Counted from the first letter of the stretch, positions 11,521-25,292 are shown. The stretch is DNA of 64,000 nucleotides from Sambucus nigra (GCA_949130495.1 OX422207.1:706710456-706774455); one strand, 5' to 3'. Made by a program: numbers and translations. The notes: generated from the letters alone by a model not told the origin.

Positions 11521-11705
11521 CATGCACCTAAGGTTTGCGGTTTCCTTGTCGATTTTCTTTTATGACATTTTTGTTGTGTTAATTGTTTATGCGGTTCAAA
11601 TCACACATATCTGCACTTAGATATGAGGTTGATATTTATTTGGTAGATTATTTGAAATATTCAAGTCCCTAACCTAGTTAATTATCCTTAATTAATGTAG
11701 ACGTG
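11521..11705. other. Short target DNA between elements B and D
   Basis: About 185 bases, AT-rich, with no open frame or motif I recognise. The last five bases, acgtg at 11701-11705, are the left target copy of element D. Confidence 0.6.
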
Positions 11706-14696
11706 TGTAATACCCCGTAATTTTATGGCTTTTAATTATGATATTAATTAAATGAAATTGTTTTTAATTGTGGGATTAATTAAATTAATTTGGGATAATT
11801 AATTGGAAATTAATTCGGATTTAAATAACTAGCGAGACGAGAGTTAGTATTTAAATATAATAGTAAAGTTGAATATTACTGAGTGATTATGGTAATATGT
11901 GACTATTGAATTTATTAAAATTATCGTGAGTTGAAAATACGGCAGTTCGGTAATTAAGTTTGGACGCGCGTGTCAATCGTGTCAGAACCCAATTTAATGG
12001 ATTTAAAACTAAATCATTTTTATGTCATCCGTATGACCATTTTGATTGCACTAATGTGTTCGGAAGGATCGAGATAGTCAGAAAACACTAGTCGGGGGTT
12101 TAGTTTGGGTCCCTGGCATTTCAGGCCTAATCGGCAACCCGATAGGGTATTTTAGTCATTTTGACTTTTTGAGGAATAGTAACCTACGAATTTTAGATTG
12201 ATTTTATCAGCCAACACTTGAGTACCTTAGGGTTTCACAACCAGAATGCATAAACGACTATTAGAGAGGAATAGAAGGAAGTTCCTAAAAGTGAACTAAC
12301 CCTTAGAGGCTTTTACACCATCGTCACCACCACTGGATAGATCGAAAAACAAGAATCACTCCCATACCGTCTGCTTCAAATGATAAGAATCTATAATTCC
12401 AGAAAGTGATTTATCTTGCAATAATTTATGGCATATACTTCACATGATAGTTTAGGTTTGATGTCAATTTATGAATAGTGGCAAAAAATATGAATTTGGA
12501 GACTGAATAATTAATTTTGGGTAGGTTTGCATGTAGTGGTGCTTCTGAAAATGTTTGATGAATCAAATTATAAATTAGGGTTTAAGAATCATGAAATTTA
12601 ATTGAAGATTATGATGATTTTGTAAGAAATAGTGAAGATTAGGGTTGTAGTGAAATTCATGACTTTTGATCCAAGAAAACGATGTTATATTGTAGTTTAA
12701 TGATTCTTGAACGTTAGAACTTGTGTATATATGTTGGTTTAATGATTAGTAAATTTAGTTGGGAGATTGGCACGTTGTAATGAATAATTTGAGGTGTAAA
12801 AAGGAATAAACCCATAACTGTTTAAGAGAAATCTGGGCAAAAACCTTCTTGATCGATCGATCGATCCAAGAATGTCAATCGATCGATCATTTTCTTCGAT
12901 CGATCGACCCCTCCTGATTTTTGGCAATTGTTTTCCTGTACGGTTTAATGAACATCCTATAGCCGGTATTGATTCTTAGGGTGATTAATATAATATTGTG
13001 GGACTTAGTTAAGGTCAGTAGGGTCTTAGTCATTGTCGAAAAATGTTATAACTTATGGGATTGATCGTTATAATTACAAACGGTTACCGAGTGAAGACGG
13101 TTTGACATCTTTCAATTTTGGGATTGAAAGTGGAATGAAACATAATTTAAGGGATTTTATATTTGCTGAGATAACCTTAAGAACAAATGGGAGACCTAGT
13201 ATTCACTTGGGATAGGTATAGATACCCGAATCCGTATAACGAGACTTGTAGCATTAAATAAATATTACGTAGAATATCTGGAATATAAATATTATAGGTG
13301 AGACTTAATATATAGGGGAGGAGTATACCTATATTGAAATTGTATATATACTGGTTGTGTGATTTTTTGAGTATATGGATTATTGTGTGTATAACATACC
13401 TACCATACCTGCTATCACGGGAGGTCGTTCGTAAGAGGATAGTCTGGTCTCGATGTGACCTTAGGGGGGACTTTAGATTGATACCTCAGAACATTGGACT
13501 TGGAAGGGCTTATCGTTGAATGGATAAGTCTGCTGACCTTGGGAGCGTAGGTATGTGCGTGACCCATGGGTATGTGAACTATGTTCTCCTCCACTATATG
13601 CCATCTTTATTGAAACGGTTTCTGAGTGATTCGAAACTTGTGATCCTCACGTACGTGATGTATCGGGATTTGATATCAGAGTATGAGGGCATCGTAGATT
13701 CTATCCTTGTGGGTTGCCTGATTTGTATATGAGATATTATACTGGTGTATATACATATACTTGTGATTGTTCTGTTGTGTTGCTTAGTAGATGTGAATAA
13801 CTAAGATATTTGAATGGGCTAAGAATGTGAGAATTTAATTAACAGTTGAGATGAGTAATTTAATGAATGTGAATATGGGTTATGAATATAATTTATTTGG
13901 GTGTTAAGAGTAGATACCCTATGTTAGAATGCGAAAGCAGGAGTGGTACATACTAGTTAGTTAATGGCATAACTAGGATGGGTTAAGTGTATACGTTAGG
14001 CGTGCACATTAGTTGAGAGGTGAGAAACTCATGTGAGAGTACGCAGCTAACATGTTTAATATATGTGTTGTTTAATATTGTAATTTAATCACTTCCTAAA
14101 CTTTTAAACTGTTTTCACCTTGGGCTATGACCCATTTTCTTCCAAATCTATTTTTGTTTTGTAAAAACAATTTAGGTACCCAGTCACAGGGACGCCAAGC
14201 ATAGGAGTTCCATTACATTGTCGTGCTGTAGCTACTGTGGAAGTTACAGGATCTCGGTATTAGACGCATTCACATTTTGTACTTGATTCTACTCAGAGTT
14301 ACTCATCTATTAGGGCATGTCACCCATTTCCATTTAGAGATAGCATTCTCAGGCTTTTAATTTTATTTCAGATGTTGGTTTATTTATTCAGACTCTTATA
14401 TTGGGACTTTATTTACTCTGGCATTATTATTATTGGAGTGTTTAGTCCAGACTCAGTTGATTCTTTTCGTTGGTTATTCATGTTTGATGGTTTATGCATT
14501 TGTTGGATGATGACTTAATAGCTTGGTTTATTGTTAACTTAATTAATAAAACTTGGCATCTCTCATTTTAAATATTAGGTGGCTAGTAATAAATTAAATG
14601 TTTTCGACAGTGATGCTACGACTGAACCAACATGATATTATGTATTAATTTCATAAAGGAGTAGCTACCCGGTATTTAATTAGTCGGGGTGTCACA
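11706..14696 (+). repeat. 5' LTR of element D (2991 bp)
   Basis: TGTAATACCCCG start and GGGGTGTCACA end, followed by the primer site. It aligns with the 3' copy over its whole length. Conserved family blocks lie at 13391-13570 and about 13995-14050. Three GATCGATC-type blocks sit at 12851-12908. Confidence 0.92.
12851..12908. repeat. GATCGATC palindrome cluster in 5' LTR of D
   Basis: Three runs of alternating GATC/CGAT, separated by roughly ten-base spacers, in otherwise AT-rich LTR DNA, 1145 bases from the LTR start. Confidence 0.85.
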
Positions 14697-14698
14697 GG

Positions 14699-14710
14699 TG
14701 GTATCAGAGC
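14699..14710 (+). other. Primer-binding site of element D
   Basis: TGGTATCAGAGC two bases after the LTR end, the initiator-Met tRNA complement; identical to elements C and E. Confidence 0.92.
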
Positions 14711-17700
14711 ATCAGGTTCTAGTGTCCTTTAGGATCTATGCGGCTTATTATGCTTCCATCTTAGCTTTCTTTGATATAGAGCCCTATGTTTAGGATTGTT
14801 GATTTCTTTGGTGGTATTTCGTTCTCTTGCTATAGTGAATATGATAGTGAATCTTATTTGCATTCGGGTGTGTTCGTGTGCCTAACAATGAAGTATATTG
14901 TGAGAGTTGGGCAGACAGTAAGAGGAAAAACTCAATTGAGGTTATAAGGTATATTCAAGAATGATGACCGTAGTTGAGGTCACCCCTATTATGGCACGGA
15001 AGGCCATAACTGTTAAGACAGTTAAGGCACAACATATGGCTTTAAGGAACCACTATAGTAAAAAGTGGGGTCAAATTAGACTCATCCAGTAAGGTTGGAA
15101 TGGGAGAGAGTCACACGAAATATTGAAGAGAAACAGCAGTGAAAATACTAGAAACATGGAAATGGCATGTGTTAGCCAACGAAGGTAAAATATCTAAAGG
15201 TTTGGGCATATAAGGCTAATCGGGAGTGAAAATTTAGGGTCTTGGATCGTAAGAGTAGAGTTAAAATGCTGAGAGGCAACAACCACACTTAGAAGTGGAA
15301 TGTTTTGTCAAGATAAGGCGCATACATATGGTCTGACCATAAGTTCCTTCAAAAGATGTTCAGGATAGGATGTGAACGTTGTTTTGAACTCACACAAGAG
15401 GGTCGGACAGAGGTCACTTTGTGAAGAGAAATTTAATTAATTAGCAAACATTACACCGAATGAAGTAGGTGCAATGGAGAAGAGGAGATTTAAAGGGGAA
15501 AATTAACTTACAAGGAGAATTGTTAGCACTTTGGGGAATTCTTCTTGGATGATCAATGCAGATGGTAACAATATCGTGTTTTGTTAATATGGAGGTAAAC
15601 GCTTCCTTGTGTGGGTAGCTACAAGGATCAAAGAATTTAGACAATGTATGACCGGGGGAAACGGTGTTGGTGAAGCACCCAAGGGAGAGACCCATCAGGG
15701 GACCCATTTAAATGATTTGGATAAGCTGAAATGTTTATCGAGTGATGGTGATTTCAGTAAGAGTTATCGATTCCAGTAGAGTGTTCCTTTGGGCCATCAA
15801 AGCTAAGGTAACAATAGAGGTAGTCATCTGAGTCGAGACTACCAACATCTGATAGAAGGACAACCCTAACATGGTCAGTGTGACCGGAGACAAGTGGAGT
15901 ATAGGTAGAAGTATTTTGTGAGGAGTGAAACCCGTGCATTAAAATTTTTCCCGAAGCAAGTATATGGATAAAGGTATGGTGCCTACAAAGGGCAATAGTT
16001 ATTGAAATTTTCGATTTGGTACGGACAGGTGTGTTAAGTCCCAGAACCATTTGAGAAGCCAGAGTGATTGGCAAGATAGAAGTATGAGTTATAACCGCAG
16101 ATGATGATGCGTGTTGTATGTGGCATGAACGAGTTGATACATTTGTTATTATTTCTATTTTCTCTTGAGAGTCGAGTTTAGTGTGTATATCGGTAATTTT
16201 ATTATTTATGTGAATATTTTCCCTGGTATAGTGGGGTTACCTTTATTGTTATCCGCGGATGATGAATGGGTGTATCGATTGTGGTATATACCTTATTGAA
16301 ATTCCTCTTTTTAGTGATGTGTTATACGAGTATGTTACTATCCTAATTATAGTTTTTATTACATGTTTAAACCGATAGTGTGCGGTTATTGCAAGTTTAT
16401 CGGGGTTACTCCTTCGGGTAGAATGTTTTGTTCTGGCAAGGCCCCATCTGCTAGAGGGTCGGTCTCGGATTTATATATTGTTGAGACTTTGAAAAGTATA
16501 ATGGTCTTAGATATTTATTCCCGGTATACGTAGGGATTTTATTGATATAAATTGGAGTGCATTTGGTTTATTATTCAGCGGAAAGATCTAGCTAGTTAAT
16601 ATAATTAACGCTCAGGATGTGGTAATAAGAAGAGTGCATTGTTCTATCACCCTTTAGAGAGGGGGAAGATAATAATCATAGTTGTATGTCTAGGGACGGG
16701 ATTTTGAGAACCCCGATTATATTTGTAGGATGTTTATGGAATGTGATTACCATCAATGTTATGAGATAATGTCTTTTGGAATAAATTCCTTATTTAAGTT
16801 TAATTGTGAAAGGAGATGTAACTTTGATGTCAAGAGACGGGAATATAGGGGTACATGTTATGGACTGAGGGTCTAACCAATTCCGATGATCAACAATGCT
16901 AGGAAGTAGTGTATCGGGGGGATTCATGTTTTAGATTTCACTTTGTGAGACATCCCACGCATGAAACTTAGCATAAGGTTGGTAGTGAGGAGATGTCTGT
17001 CCATTCGTCCATGATTTGATTACCTTGATCGTTATGGAAGTATGTAGTTATAACTGGAAGTTAAAGGGGTAAATTACGATATAAGGCTAGTAGAACGAGT
17101 TGTTAGTGAGGAAGTGCTGATAATTTTGTTTTATTTTGGCGGGCTAAAGGATGAAATTGATGTTTAGGAGGATTTAGAATTTCAAATTCGAGGGTGATTG
17201 AGAACGCCTATGTGGTATAGCCATGTTGCATATACAGGGACAATAAAGAGCTTGGAGTACTTATAAAGTGTATGTGATGTTTAAACCCGTATGGATGGGT
17301 ATTAACGGGTGTAGACACCCTGGTTTGCTGATGTGATAATCGTCGGAAAAAGAGACACAGAGATGGATGAGATTTATATTTGTGAGACTGATATTACAAA
17401 ATAGTAGTGGTAGAATGGATTAATCATCGTAGGAGTAGGTGATAATCAGTATACTCATGGGCAATCAGAGTAGCACGTCCGAACTTGGTGGCAAGGCAGT
17501 GGGAAGCCATTTAATAAGGGGATATCCCTTGAGAAGACAAATATTTAACTATTATGGACAATTTTGAGTGGAGTTCCACCCAATCGAATGCTAAGGGTGG
17601 ATTATAGTGAGGATGTCAATAAGGTATAAAGAGTCTAGATATGCACAACGTGGTGAAAAGTGCACGGGCCAAAACTTTTGGTATACGCCAAGGGATGAAA

Positions 17701-18860
17701 AGAGTAATTAACTACGACTTAATGAGAGGAGTTATAAGTGGAAGTCGGTGTTGAGCGGGACATAATTAGTATCCCGCATGTACACCACTTATAGATAGGA
17801 ATTGGTTGGAGCAAGGGTATCAACCAAAAACTTAGTGTCGGGCCGACAATTCCAGTAGATGAAGAGTTAAGTTGGTAAATTTATTTGAATGGTTGCAATC
17901 ATAAAGATAAGTAACGAGTTCCTTCAAATCTGTGGAGCGGGTTGTCAAGAAGGAAAGAAAATTGTTATGTCCATGGGTGATTTATACTATTAGATAGTGA
18001 TCACGCCGGTATGTGGTCCTACCCAGTATTATTCTGAACTAGGATGAGATACCCGAAACCCACCTTCAATATGAGGTATAAGGAAGTAGTGGGAATAGTT
18101 TCATTTTGAGAAAGTTGTATCACCTATAGCATGAGCAATACACGCAAGGTGGTTTACGACAGGTGGAACTGTATGGAAGCAGATTTTGTACTCATTGCGA
18201 TCATTTAATTTCAACAATGGGTATAGATCGTAAGTGACGTATATATGGTAAAAACGAGAGGATGTTGCCAAATGGTAGAATTGTGTGAAAGCATCTGTAC
18301 CTATTTATGGTGGACAAGGTGCTTACAGATGTTTAGTGTATATAAACCTTATTACCCTCCCTCTGGATGCTTAGAGATGAGCGAATTATCAGAATTTAGG
18401 ATCAGTCAGAAGTTAGAGTCCGATGACTATAATGGGATAATCACCAACCGTCAGAAGTGGCTTTCCCTTGTGAAAAAAGTCGCAATGCCGAGAACAGAGA
18501 TTCAAAGAGCGGGCAAGAGTAGTCAGATGTTTTATGGTTTGTCCCAGGATGGGAGTTTTGTGTTGAAATAAATGCGGAAGTGATACGAAGTGAGGTACGA
18601 ACTCACAATAATATTGAGATAACGTGGCCAATGATGTATAGGCTATTCTTATTCGAATGTTGTTTAGTAAGAGCACAACGTGAGGTGCATTTATTGAGGT
18701 GTAACCCTATAACTGACATAGTGTCAAGAGTGTTCAACAAACTTGTTGTGAAGCGAGTGCTGTAAGGATGGAGCCTTTCTTTGTATTTTGTTTTAAATAC
18801 TGGAGGATACCTAATTTTTCCAGGTATGCCTATTTTTTTGAATTTCGGGACGAAATTCCG
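14711..18860 (+). other. Non-coding interior of element D
   Basis: The first part (to about 14842) is leader homologous to 25307-25440 of element E. From there to about 18812 I can read no zinc knuckle, protease, RT, RNase H or integrase motif on either strand. The longest open frames (108 codons at 18245-18571 plus; 106 codons at 15754-16074 minus) are isolated, lie in different frames and resemble no family I know. Base composition is mixed, without tandem repeats. It may be deeply decayed, acquired or rearranged DNA; I cannot tell which. Confidence 0.7.
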
Positions 18861-18863
18861 TTA

Positions 18864-18876
18864 TTAGGGAGAAGTA
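18864..18876 (+). other. Polypurine tract of element D
   Basis: agggagaagta directly before the 3' LTR, preceded by gaatttcgggacgaaattcc, the motif shared with A, C and E. Confidence 0.85.
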
Positions 18877-20021
18877 TGCAATACCACATAATTTTATGGC
18901 TTTTAATTATGAGATTAATTAAATAAAATTGCTTTTAATTCTGGGATTAATTAAATTAATTTAGGATAATTAATTGGAAATTAATTCCAATTTAAATAAC
19001 TAGCGAGACGAGAGTTAGTATTTAAATATGATAATAATGTTGAATATTACTGAGTGATTATGGTAATATGTGACTATTGAATTTATTAAAATTGTCGTGA
19101 GTTGAAAATACGGCAGTTTCGATAATTAAGTTGGGACGCGCGTGTCAGTCATGTCAGGACCCGATTTAATGGATTTAAAAGTAAATTATTTTTATGTCAT
19201 CCTCATGACCGTTTTGAGTGTGCTAACGTGTCCAAAAGGGTCGAGATAGTCAGAAAATACTAGTTGGGGGTTTAGTTTGGGTCCCAGGGCATTTTAAGCC
19301 TAACCAGCAGCCCAAGAGGGTATTTTAATCATTTTAACTTTTTGAGGAATTGTAACCTACGAATTTTAGACTGATTTTATCAGCCAACACTTGATTCCCT
19401 TAGGGTTTCACAACCAAAAATGATAAACGGCCATTAGAGAGGAATGGAAGGAAGTTCCTAAACGTGAACCAACCGTTGCAGGCTTTTAAACCACCGTCAC
19501 CACCACCGAATAGATCGAAAAACAAGAATCACTCCCATACCGTCTTCTTCATAGGATCATAATCTCTAATTCAGGCAAGTGATTTATCATACAATAATTT
19601 ATGGTATATACTTTACATGATAGTTTAGGTTTGATGTCAATTTATGAATAGTGGCACAAAAATGAATTTGGAGACTGAATAATTAATTTTGGATAGGTTT
19701 GCATGTAGTGGTGCTTCTAGAAATGTTTGATGAGTGAAATTATAAATTAAGGTTTAAGAATCATGAAATTTAATTGAGGATTATGATGATTTTGGAAGAA
19801 ATAGTGAAGAATTAGGGTTGTAGTGAGATTCATGACTTCTGATCCAAAAAATGATGTTATATTATAGTTTAATGATTCTTGAACGTTAGAACTTGTGTAT
19901 ATATGTTGGTTTAATGATTACTAAACTTACTTGGGAGATTGGTACGTTGTAATGAAGAATTTGAGGTGTAAAAAGGAATAAACCCGTAACTGTTTAAGAG
20001 AAATATAGGCAAAAACCTGCT

Positions 20022-20077
20022 TGATCGATCGATCGATCCAAGAATGTCGATCGATCATTTTCTTTGATCGATCGACC
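20022..20077. repeat. GATCGATC palindrome cluster in 3' LTR of D
   Basis: Same position within the LTR as 12851-12908, with the middle block shortened. Confidence 0.85.
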
Positions 20078-21143
20078 CCTCCTGATTTTTGGCAATTGTT
20101 TTCCTCTAAGGTTTAATGAACATCCCATAGCCGGTATTGATTATTTAGGTGATTAATATAATATTATGGGACTTAGTTAAGGTCAGTAAAGTCTTAGTTA
20201 TTGCCGAAAAATATTTTAACTTATGGGATTAAGCGTTATAATTACGAACGGTTACCGAGAGAGGAGGGTTTGAGATCTTTCTATTTTGGGAGCGAAAGTG
20301 GAATGAAAGATAATTTAAGGGATTTTATATTTGCTTAGATAACCTTAGGAACAAATGGGAGACCTAGTATTCACTTGGGATATGTATAGGTACCCAAATC
20401 CATATAACGAGACTTGTCGCGTTAAATAAATATTACGTAGAATATCCCAAACGTAAATATTGTGGATGGGACTTAATATATAGGGGAGGAGTATACCTAT
20501 ATTGAAATTATATATATACTAGTTGTGTGATTTTTCTACTATATGGATTATTGTGTGTATAACATACCTACCATACTTGCTATCACGGGAGGTCGTTCGT
20601 AAGAGGATAGTCTAGTCTCGATGTGACCTTTGGGCAAACTTTAGATTGATACCTCAAAACATTGGACTTGGAAGGGCTTATCGCTGAATGGACAAGTCTG
20701 CTGACCATGGAGCGTAGGTATGTGCGTGACCCATGGGTATGTGAACTATGTTCGCCTCCACTATGCGAGATTTTTATTGAAATGGTTCCTGAATAATTCA
20801 AAACTTGTGATCCTCATGTACGTGATGTACTGGGATTCGATATCAGAGTATGATGGCATCATAGGTTCTATCCTTGTGGGGTGCCTGATTTGTATATGAG
20901 ATATTATACTGGTGTATATACATATACTTGTGATAGTTCTGTTGTATTGTTTAGTAGATGTTAATAACTAAGATATTTGAATGGGTTAAGAATGTGAGAA
21001 TTTAATTAACACTTGATATGAGTGATTTAATGAATGTGAATATGGGTTATGAATATAATTTATTTGGGTGTTAAGAGTAGATACCCTATGTTAGAATGCG
21101 AAAGCAGGAGTGGTACATACTAGTTAGTTAACGACATAACTAG

Positions 21144-21237
21144 GATGGGTTAAGGGTATACATTAAGCGTGCACTTTAGTTTAGAGGTGAGATGGGTTAA
21201 GGGTATACGTTAAGCGTGCACATTAGTTTAGAGGTGG
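21144..21237 (+). repeat. 47-bp tandem duplication in 3' LTR of D
   Basis: Units 21144-21190 and 21191-21237, beginning gatgggttaagggtatac, differ at only a few bases. The 5' LTR has a single copy near 13977-14025, so the duplication arose after insertion. It covers one of the conserved LTR blocks. Confidence 0.88.
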
Positions 21238-21914
21238 GAAACTCATGTGAGGGTACGCAACTGACATGTTTAATATATCTATTGTTTAATATTGTAATTT
21301 AAACACTTGCTAAACTTTTAAACTATTTTCACCTCGGGCTCTGACCTGTTTAATATATCTTTCAAATCGATTTTTGTTTTGTAAAAACATTTTAGGTGCC
21401 CAGCCACAGGGACGCCAAGTATAGGAGTTCCATTACATTGGCGTGCTGTAGATGCTGTGGATGTTTCAGGATCTCGGTATTAGACGCCTTCACATTTTGT
21501 ACTTGATTCTACTCAGAGTTACTCATCTGTTAGGTCATGTCGCCAATTTCCATTTAGAGATGGCATTCTCAGACTTTTGGTTTTATTTCATATGTTGGTT
21601 TATTTATTCAGACTCTATATTCTGACTTTGTTTACTCTGACTTTATTATTATTGGAGTGTTTACTCCAGATTCAGTTGATTATTTTCGTTGGTTATTTAT
21701 GTGTGATGGTTTATGCATTTGTTGGATGATGTCTTAATAGCCTGGTTTATTGTTAACTTAATTAACAAAACTTGGCATCTCTCTTTTTAAATATTAGGTG
21801 GCGAGTAATAAATTAACTTTTTCGACAGTGATGCTACGACTGAACCAATATGATATTCTGTATTAATTTCATAAAGGAGTAGTTACCCGGTATTTAATTA
21901 GTCGGAGTGTCACA

Positions 21915-22349
21915 ACGTTGCCTTGTGTGTGTGAGTTTAACCTCAAGTCGTTTAAATTTATTTTGAAAATTTAAATTATCCTCCACGCTTGTTAAATCTT
22001 AGATTAACATTTTAAAGTTGTTCATCTACAAGTTTTACCAAATTCGGATGCGGTGCAGGATTTCACACTGAAATAAAAATTAGGATCACCATTTAGCAAA
22101 ATGCAGCATACTAGACTCATCGTATCGATCCGGCCTAGGCCTGGATCGATTTAGCCTAGCAAAATTGATTTTGGTCCAGCTTTACGATTTAGCGAGTGTG
22201 GGATATTTTATGATGCCTAATGTTAATGTCTAAAAAAAATAAATAGATATTTTTATGTCTTAGACATGACTTACACACAATAAACTATAATAAACATAGA
22301 AGAAAACAATTTGAACTTGAGAGAGATGAGAGATAGAGAATGAGACAAA
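21915..22349. other. Target DNA between elements D and E
   Basis: About 430 bases starting with the right target copy of D and ending with the left target copy of E (acaaa, 22345-22349). AT-rich; no open frame, repeat or motif that I recognise. Confidence 0.6.
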
Positions 22350-25292
22350 TGTAATACCCCGTATTTTCTGTGATATTTATTTTTGGGATTAATTGAATTA
22401 TATGTGTATTAATTGGAAATTAATCCGGATAAAAATATTAACGAGATGTGAGTTAGTATTTGATTAAAATGTGTATATATGACAATATATGAATATTGGA
22501 AATATTGAAATTGTCGCGAGATTGAAATACAGCAATTTGGGAAATTTTGTTGGGACGTGCGTGACAGTCGCGTCAGGAATATAATTATTTGAATTAAAAA
22601 GTGAATTTTATTTTTATCACCCGTATGGTCATTTTGAGTGCGCCAACGTGTTCGGAAGGGTCGAAATAGTCAGAAAACACTAGCCGGGGGTTAAGTTTGG
22701 GTTCCGGGGCATTATTGGGCCATACCGGTAACTTATAGGGGCATTTCGGTAATTTCGGAAATTGGGTAATTAAAACCCACGAAAATTAGAGTTAGAAATC
22801 TGACTTAGTCTCAACCCACTAAGCCATTTCCAACCCCAATTTAGGTAGTGGGCTACGGGAGAGGTTTAGAAACCTTAAAACTTGGCAAAAACCAACCCCA
22901 CCTCCATTATCACCTTGAGAAGAACTTATAGAGAGAGAGAGCAAGAGAAGAATTCTGCAGAGAGAGAGAGAAGACAATCCAACCTTCAGGATTCAACCTC
23001 AAATTCAGAGAAAGATTAGAGGCAAGTGGTTTAATTACAATTGATTCAATGCCATGCTTTTCCATGTTTAGGAATTATCGAATTTATCTTGGAAGATGAT
23101 ATAGACCCATGAATTGGAAGTTTAAAACTATGAATTATGTTAGGGACTGCATGTAGTAACAATCTGGACGAATTATGAATTCAAAATTATGACCCTTGAT
23201 GATTTAAAAACGGATTTAAGAAGAGGTTTATTAATGTTCTTGAAAGAATTAGAAAACTAGGGTTCTTGATGAAGATTGATCCATATATAGCCCTTGGTTG
23301 ATGAATTATTGGTTTTAGAACGTTATTAATGTTGTAGGATGGTTGTATGATGATACTATAACGTTATATTATAGATTCATGGATTAAAAGTATGTTTTGG
23401 GATGATTTGAAAACTGCAAAACGAAGCAGTCCGTAGCCATACCTGGTGCATTCGATCGATCGATGTTCATCAGTCGATCGATCGACCACCATCGATCGAT
23501 CGAAGGAAAAAGTCGATCGATCGACCTTCCCAGAATGAGTAAAGTTTTTCCCTATTTAAATTTTAATGATGTTAACCCTTGGATGATATTGTTGGAGACC
23601 GTATGAATAACCTTAACCTTAAGGAAGACCAGTAGGCATGGTTATGAAATTTGGACCTTAATTAGAATTCAATTTGAGGAATTATTCTAAACTAATGAAA
23701 TTCGATAAGTGAGATAATATTTGAGTTAATAGTGTAAATTTGAATAATTTGATGAAATGAGGTTTGGGGCAGAAGTAAGGACCTTAGGAATAAAGATGTT
23801 ATACGTGGGAATAATAGGAACTTAATAATCTATTTTTAGATAGGTTTTAAGTATAAGAAACTACGACGTGAGACGTGTCGACAGTTTAACTTTTATATTA
23901 TCGGGAGAGGTAAAATATACAAAGTTGGAATAATGGTATAAGGATGTAGAGTATACCTTTATTAATATTGAATTATCTAAGATGTGTGAATGCTTAGTAT
24001 ATGATTTTTATATGTATGACATACCTACCATACTTGCTATCACGGGAGGTTACGTTCGCTTAGGGCCTTCTTATCCTTGTGTTGCCCGGATTTAGATTGG
24101 TACCTCGAGGACATAGTTCAAGAGAACGACTTATTTGTGAGTTAATAAGCCAGCAGACTATGGAGCGTAGGTATGTACGTGACCATGGATATGTTGAATT
24201 ATGTTCGCCTCCTTTTTTGTGTGTGGTGTTTATTCCAACAATTCCTGAGAGATTCGGAATTTGTGATCGTGATGTACCAGGATGGATAGCAGAGTATGTG
24301 TGCACCGCAGCTTAGACTTTGGGTGCTTGTATTGTATATTTATGATGTGAATAATATACGGTTAAATGAAAAGGAAATTGTTATGTTAATTTGTGGGTAT
24401 AGTAACTGTAATATTATGAAAAGATAAAAGGGGACATATATCAATAAATGGTTTTGTTAATAATTGGGAATCCGAGAATTAAAGTAGAACTCTCTATTTA
24501 ATTGTTAAGGTTGGAATTAAACGTGAACCGAGTATAAGTGTTAGAAACTCTTTTGAACTAGATAGTTATGAGAAAACACATGAATGGGTACAGGAACCTT
24601 AGGAGTGCACAGTTAGACGAGAGGTGAGTATTTCATGTGAGAGCACGTACTAACATGTATTTTGCATTTATTATTTTAAATGTTGTTAAAGCACTTGCTG
24701 TTTTCAAAATACTCTCCACTTTCGGGCTCTGACCCGTTTGCTTTCAAATCTATTTTTGTAAAAACCATTTTAGGTGCCCAGCCACAAGGACACCATGCTT
24801 AGGATCCTCATTCAGGTGATGAGCTGTAGCTGTTTGTGGAAGTTACAAGACATTAATTATAGACGCTTCATCTATCTTGACTCTATACTCAGTATTTATC
24901 AGTTGTAGGGCATGTCGCCCATTTCTTTTAGAGGCATTTCATTTATTTCAGTTATTCAGACTTCGGGCATGTAATTAATTCAGAATTCAGGCTTGTCTTA
25001 TTATTTTCAGTTGTGGGATTGTTGTGAGGAGTTTTCCTCCGGACTTATTACTATTGTTGGTTATTTCATTACTTCGTTATGGTGAATGGATTTATGTTGT
25101 TCTTCCATTATTCTTTTATTGCATGTTAATCAGACTTAACTTAAAATTTGGCAACTTACTTTTTAAATACTAGGTGGTTAGTAATCATTAAAATGTTTTC
25201 GACAGTGATGCTATTAACTGGATCAACTTGGCATTTTGTATTAATTTAATAAAGGAGTAGCTACTCGGTATTTAATTAGTCGGGGAGTCACA
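22350..25292 (+). repeat. 5' LTR of element E (2943 bp)
   Basis: TGTAATACCCCG start, GGGGAGTCACA end. Relative to the 3' LTR it keeps about 80 bases near its start that the 3' copy has lost, and lacks 9 bases near 24267. Substitutions are very few through the middle (about 23000-24250) and denser in the last 500 bases. Confidence 0.95.
23451..23526. repeat. GATCGATC palindrome cluster in 5' LTR of E
   Basis: Four runs of TCGATCGATCGA type separated by roughly ten-base spacers, 1101 bases into the LTR. Confidence 0.88.

Larger units (their letters stand above)
11706..21914 (+). mobile_element. Element D: LARD-like Ty3 derivative lacking gag-pol
   Basis: Two LTRs of about 3.0 kb flank a 4180-bp interior. 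The primer site and first roughly 130 bases of leader match element E, and the last roughly 65 bases before the 3' LTR match element A. Between them, about 14842-18812, nothing resembles gag or pol in any frame. The target copies are acgtg (11701-11705) and acgtt (21915-21919), one mismatch, so the boundaries are well supported. The LTRs have diverged visibly more than those of element E, so D is the older insertion of the two. Confidence 0.88.
18877..21914 (+). repeat. 3' LTR of element D (3038 bp)
   Basis: It starts TGCAATACC (one change from the 5' copy) and ends GGAGTGTCACA. It is longer than the 5' LTR mainly because of a 47-bp tandem duplication at 21144-21237. A palindrome cluster is at 20022-20077. 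Confidence 0.92.

Noticed and set aside
12739..12927. Minus-strand frame with repeated Ser-Ile-Asp/Arg residues
   Set aside because: Produced by translating the GATCGATC repeats; not a gene.
15441..16074. Two minus-strand open frames (106 and 88 codons) in the interior of D
   Set aside because: Different frames, no recognisable motif, and lengths expected by chance in 4 kb of six-frame sequence.
18245..18571. 108-codon plus-strand open frame in D
   Set aside because: Isolated, no family motif, and overlapped by an equally long minus-strand frame.
24079..24315. 78-81 codon open frame in both LTRs of E (also 31805-32050)
   Set aside because: It overlaps the conserved LTR block, but the related D LTRs read a different frame there, so the constraint is not on a protein.
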